The notes beneath the pieces were generated by a model. That model searched no databases. It was not told the DNA's origin and saw nothing but the letters and a program-made list of their open reading frames with translations. Source: Hevea brasiliensis (taxonomy: Eukaryota; Streptophyta; Magnoliopsida; Malpighiales; Euphorbiaceae). From it: a stretch of DNA of 64,000 nucleotides. Positions 60,254 through 64,000 of the stretch are shown here, piece by piece. Position 1 is the first letter of the stretch. Each line of letters opens with the position of its first letter. A program made the position numbers and the translations under genes. The stretch is taken from contig NW_026614695.1 of NCBI RefSeq assembly GCF_030052815.1, positions 3,877,752 to 3,941,751 on the forward strand. The letters run 5' to 3'.

Positions 60254-60357
60254 TGTAATGGTCAGGCTCCAACCACTAGAGGAATTATCCGCTTTGGCCA
60301 TAAGCCTCACGGTTTTGTCCCATAGGTGGAATGAAGAATATCCCAAGAGGTCACCTA
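60254..60357 (-). repeat. Cassandra second LTR, truncated
   Basis: Matches the first ~104 bp (plus strand) of 59864-60124 and breaks inside the 5S-like part, at the C box, where the next LTR begins. Confidence 0.85.
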
Positions 60358-62404
60358 TGACACCCCTTACCCATCTATAGTATAGCCAAGAAAGATATGC
60401 CACACAGTGTACTGGAACACCATATTTTATCTCAATTATTTGTATCCTTCCTTAATTTATTTCTTCATGAATGAAGTGTAATTTTTGAAATTTAACTCAT
60501 TTAAGTCATTTATTGAAATTTTAAATTCATTTGAGGTTCCAAAAATTTTATAGAAAATCCGACAGAGTACTGGCTAAAAATGGAGAAAACAGTTCTTTGG
60601 AACCTGTGAAAAACACTTCCAATAGTCATTCTATTCCATAACTCCCAATTATCACATCAATTTTCAATAATTCCTTAATAATTCTTCCATTTGTCATTCA
60701 TTCATTTAACATCATAATCATGTATATTTCATTTATAAATACAAATTTACAAATACTGACATTCATACCAAATTATATTACATAAGTTTCAATTTATACA
60801 TGAGAAAATAAAAATTTAATTACAAACAGTATAAAATACCAAAATGGGACCTAGTGTCCTAGCAATGCATTGTAGCCTGTGAGGTGACACGAATACTATG
60901 CAGATATGTGAACAGGCCTCACCTAGTCTATGGTCTGCTGGGCTCTCTGTCAGTCTCTCCAGAACCTACGCGTTGCAAAAAGCGACGTGCTAAGCATAAA
61001 GCTTAGTGGTCCCAATAATACAAGAAAATATAATATGCAAATAAAAATAAAAATTTTCTAGTTATTATGCTTATAAGAAATAAATAATTACTAACTTATT
61101 GTTTAGTCGAAAGCTAATTACATTTTATGATATTTACTCTTTCTAGCATTTTATTAATTGTTTTCTTGATGATTTTGAGCCTCTTTTTATTGTAATCATT
61201 CTTGATCTTTATCTTGATATTTAATTCAATTACTTCCTTTAATAATTAATTCAATTACATTTATAATTTTCCATGCCCAAGTAACCTATACAAATTGACC
61301 GAACTGGATAAACGGGTAAACTAGCACTGGGTACCAGGTACCTCAGGCCGTCACACCATCGGTCACAATGTGTCTCCCAGTGTGCAGACAGAATGGCTAA
61401 TAAGCCATGAAAGTAATAAGACATAAAGCCAAGTATAACTTCATAATCGGTATAGCCATAGGCTATCATATCACAAAATGGCATGAAGCCATACGTAGTA
61501 CTGCTATCAGAACCCTATTGGCATGCCAACCTATCCAAACCAATCACACTTGGTCTACTAGGGCATATTACACTTTTAATTATGCAGTTCTTTGCAATTG
61601 AAGTTCAAGTGTTACTATTCATTTCATTAGTCAACTAAAATGTTGACTTTTTCATAGACAATAAGTATATTGGTTCTAATATCACCAACATACCATATTT
61701 TGCATTTTAAAATTGTTGGCATTGGTTGCCAATACCATTGCAAAGCTTAGTAATGGTTATTTACAATTTTCAAATTTCAAGCACTAAGTTTACTGTTCCA
61801 TTGGTCATTTGTACAATGAGAATTTGGCCAAATGTTCTACATCAAAGTTGTTCCTTATTGTGTGTAGTTACATTTCTTTTTCTGAATCACTCCATTTGGA
61901 GTTTTGTAACTCAAGTTATGGCCTGAAAACCATAACTAGCCGGATTACAATTTTTCCAGAATTTCTTGGCAGAATCAATTCTACAGTTTTTGTACATTGA
62001 CTGCAAGTCAGTTTTTGGACATGTTATGGTCAAAATTTGGGTTTATTTTCTTCATGAAAGTTGTAGGTCTATGTCTCAGATTTCTACTGGTAAAAGTTGC
62101 GATCAATTGGACCTTTCTACACTGAGTTATGACTAAATGAATGATCACTATTCATTTAGTCATTTTCCAAGGACTGCATATTGGTCACCCAGATGAGGTC
62201 AATTTTTAGAGCCACTTAGGTTGATTTTTTGGGATAGATTCCTTCATCAAAAGTTATTGCATTTTGTGTCTAGTCTAACCTCCAATTAGCCTTACACCAA
62301 TTAGAGTTACCTAGCTTGAGTTATGTCCCCAAGAGCACACTGGACTCAAAGGGTCCAGAATGCACACTTAAGGCAATCTAATTCTCTACATAAGTTAATG
62401 TCAC
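60358..62404 (-). repeat. Chromovirus LTR of family E, minus sense, cut at right
   Basis: It starts TGACACCCCTTACCC and is collinear with LTR E (shared agtgt...gaacaccatattttatct start and ccctattggcatgccaa zone). The conserved 3'-end block lies at about 60540-60625, a stem-loop pair at 60972-61006 and two or more ~200 bp repeat units at about 61830-62140. It is interrupted at 62405 by another element, so its end is outside the window. Short ORFs in it show no domain. Confidence 0.8.
60972..61006 (-). other. Twin stem-loop in the family E LTR
   Basis: CTAAGC (60990-60995) pairs with GCTTAG (61001-61006), and CGTTGC pairs with GCGACG over five of six positions just before it. This is the same location as the CTGAG/CTCAG structure in the A/B families, with changed bases but kept pairing. 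Confidence 0.65.
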
Positions 62405-62968
62405 TGTCGACACCATATTTTGGCCGATCCCTAGAATCAATAAAAATTCTTCTTTGAACAGCTAATCTCGTTTCCGATCCCTCGTTAGGCGGTCACATTT
62501 CCGATCTCTCCTCACAAAAATTGAATTAATGCTGAGTCCTCATATTCATTAAGCCTCGCCGATCTCTCAAATCATTTACTGACCTCTCAAACCCGTTGTC
62601 GAATTTCCGGACCTGTCAAGTATATTCCTGATCTCTGTTGATAAATAAAATGAACTGGCACTAGATCTTTTCCTAACAGTTTTATTGCCGACCTCCTTTT
62701 CGGAAGATTAAGAGCTAAAGTTTGGGTTCGGTTTAACGAGGGTTCCGATCTTAAGTGTTCAAGTTAAATTTTCAATTTTAACCAAGTCCCGTTCAGCATT
62801 TCTCCCCCACCGATCTCATGCTTATTGTGCTTTCCGATCTTTTATACTTAGATTAATAATGGAATTTAGTTCATGTTTCGCTATGCTCATACAATTAAAT
62901 ACTTAGGCAAATTCGAAGATTTTCCAATCACATCCATTCATTGAACAAAAGAGATATTCCATTTCATT
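62405..62968 (-). repeat. LTR-like sequence with repeated CCGATC motif
   Basis: It starts TGTCGACACCATATTTTGGC, a start pattern found in plant Gypsy LTRs, and interrupts the preceding LTR. Over about 450 bp the short motif CCGATC(T/C)(C/T)T or a close variant appears about ten times. There is no coding content. The far boundary with the ORF at 62969 is not visible, so it may be a 3' LTR or a 3' untranslated region. Confidence 0.55.
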
Positions 62969-63920
62969 TCATAATTTGTACAAGTTATTGGTGGGGATCA
63001 CCCCGGCTGATTTATTCTGCTCACTCTCTCTCTCTCCCTCGCCCTCCTCCTCACTATCTTCACCATCGCCCCCGGGAGCCAGGTCGTCCATCCAGGAGAA
63101 GTCCTCCTCAGGGTAGCGCTTTTGGAGTTCGGCCAAGAGGTCCTTGTGAGCATTCACATAGGCCCCGGCTATCCCTGTCACCATCTCTTCATCTTTCGCC
63201 TTAAGCTCCTCGTCTTTCTCCTTAAGCTCTTCGACGAGTTGGGCGACCTGAGCGGCTTCATTGGCACAAGTGCTGGACCTCTCTGAGAGCCCGTTCTCTT
63301 TCAGCCAGGTCACGAGACCTTTCGGCCAGCTGGTCTTCATGGTACTTCGCCCGTCCCTCGACTTGAGATATATAATCCCGAGCGGATGAGAGTTGGGATC
63401 GGAGGGAAGTCAATTCCTGATTTTTCTTCCCAACCTCCTTACCCAGACGCTGAATCTTTTCCCGAATCATGGTCTGGTTCACCAGACACTCCACATTCAA
63501 GCTCATGGTTCGAGTCAAGATATCATCGAGACCATTCAGGATAACTGTCCCGATCCTCTTGAAAGAAGATGGTAGATCCCAGGACTTTGGCAAAATCGGG
63601 GTTCTCCCTAACAGTCCGGTTATTCTTCAAGCAGTCGGTTAGTATCTGAGCGCCACGAGAAGAGGTCCTCCCAGAAGATTGAGAAGGCTCCCTTTCCGTG
63701 CTTGGAATAACTGAGATAGGCGGGGGATGTTCTTCCGATCTAGGAGGAGATCTGACAGCCTCAATGGTCGGCGGACCCGAAGGTTGAGACGGGTCTCTTT
63801 GCATCTCCCCAGGTTCGTGACCGGGTGTTTGAAGACGTTCCGAACGCTTCATCTCCTTTACTTTCCGGAAGATCTCTTTGTCCTTCTTCCGCTTCCTAGA
63901 ACCCTCACCACCCGCCATAC
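62969..63920 (-). pseudogene. Coiled-coil, acidic-tailed ORF, probably retroelement-associated, frameshifted
   Basis: Three overlapping reading frames (63918-63523, 63593-63258, 63340-62969) join into one ~310-residue protein if two single-base shifts are allowed, near 63525-63540 and 63265-63280. Order: a basic N-terminus (GSRKRKKDKEIFRKVKEMKR), a Pro/Ser-rich disordered stretch, a long heptad-rich coiled coil (QRLGKEVGKKNQELTSLRSQ; LAERSRDLAERERALRE), then a tail with AYVNAHKDLLAELQKRYPEE, DFSWMDD and an acidic run. The 5' edge has a strong 3' splice site, so the ATG at 63918 may be internal to an exon. I know similar coiled-coil ORFs in plant retroelement and mobile-domain contexts, but cannot assign a function. 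It may alternatively be a real spliced gene with sequencing indels. Confidence 0.55.
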
Positions 63921-63945
63921 CTGCACAGAAAAGAGGTTAGTGAGA
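63921..63945 (-). other. Putative 3' splice site upstream of the coiled-coil ORF
   Basis: The minus strand reads a branch-point-like CACTAAC, a pyrimidine-rich stretch ctcttttctgtg and CAG at 63923-63921, immediately before the coding frame. It implies an intron and an upstream exon beyond 63945 or outside the window. Confidence 0.5.
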
Positions 63946-64000
63946 TCGCTAAGGTCCTGAGGACTGAGATATAGAAAATACCAATGCCGAGGTCAGAGAG
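63946..64000. other. Window edge, probable intron of the coiled-coil gene
   Basis: There is no open frame continuous with the ORF. If the splice acceptor is real this is intronic sequence on the minus strand. Confidence 0.35.

Larger units (their letters stand above)
59864..60357 (-). mobile_element. Cassandra-type TRIM retrotransposon, 5' LTR interrupted
   Basis: A very short element: a complete LTR at 59864-60124 (261 bp), a ~130 bp internal region with no coding capacity, a primer site at 60239-60251 and the beginning of a second LTR (60254-60357). That LTR is cut by the TGACACCCC start of a chromovirus LTR at 60358. The LTRs contain 5S rRNA-like sequence. Known: Cassandra TRIMs carry 5S rRNA promoter sequence in their LTRs and depend on other elements for movement. 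Its outer TSD (gagta at 59859-59863) cannot be confirmed because the other end is not seen. Confidence 0.88.

Noticed and set aside
60152..60403. An 83 aa minus-strand ORF across the Cassandra element
   Set aside because: It crosses the internal region, primer site and LTR junction and resembles no protein; Cassandra elements are non-coding.
62405..62968. Sequencing-adapter contamination suggested by repeated CCGATCT
   Set aside because: The motifs are irregularly spaced, variable and embedded in different AT-rich contexts, with no longer adapter sequence.

Overview
This window is plant (most likely eudicot) nuclear DNA from repeat-rich heterochromatin. It is strongly AT-rich. Every coding trace belongs to LTR retrotransposons: Ty3/Gypsy chromovirus (Tekay-like), Ty3/Gypsy Athila-like, Ty1/Copia, and a Cassandra-type TRIM that carries a 5S rRNA-like promoter. 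I found no convincing host gene, rRNA gene, tRNA gene or CRISPR array. The species cannot be named from the sequence.

Bases 1-36270 form one nested ('Russian doll') insertion that target-site duplications (TSDs) resolve. The outer shell is a solo chromovirus LTR, E (116-36265, TSD aagca). Inserted in E are (i) chromovirus element A (1298-12871, TSD gcggg), which has two ~3.5 kb LTRs and a decayed gag-pol on the minus strand, and (ii) a Tat/Athila-type LTR fragment, D (about 15298-35510). D was in turn invaded by solo LTR B (16529-20469, TSD catct) and by Athila-like element C (20519-35364). C keeps a tRNA-Asp-type primer site, gag and protease, but reverse transcriptase, RNase H and most of integrase are deleted. 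The right LTR of C then received two solo LTRs of family A in opposite orientations, G (27041-30887) and H (30998-35007). Together they make a ~4 kb-per-arm inverted repeat with a 110 bp spacer.

Bases 36271-38325 are gene-free and poorly classifiable, and end in a long TA microsatellite. Chromovirus F follows (LTR 38326-41664, decayed tRNA-iMet primer site, gag to 43022). F is cut off by two related Copia copies: copy 1 (43034-48059) and copy 2 (48060-57332). The LTRs at their junction are truncated and placed head to tail. An older decayed LTR of the same Copia type lies at 57333-58651.

The right end holds a minus-sense Gypsy LTR with primer site (58768 to about 59850), the Cassandra TRIM (59864-60357, cut by the next insertion), another E-like chromovirus LTR (60358-62404), and an LTR-like stretch with many CCGATC motifs (62405-62968). 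It ends with a minus-strand, frameshifted coiled-coil ORF (62969-63920) that has a good splice acceptor at its 5' edge.

Three structural signals recur in the chromovirus LTRs and are not explained by ordinary annotation: a twin stem-loop with compensatory changes, a degenerate ~200 bp internal periodicity, and a conserved ~90 bp block near the LTR 3' end. In the coding remnants, stop codons fall mostly where CAG, CAA or TGG codons are expected, as in methylated and silenced elements.
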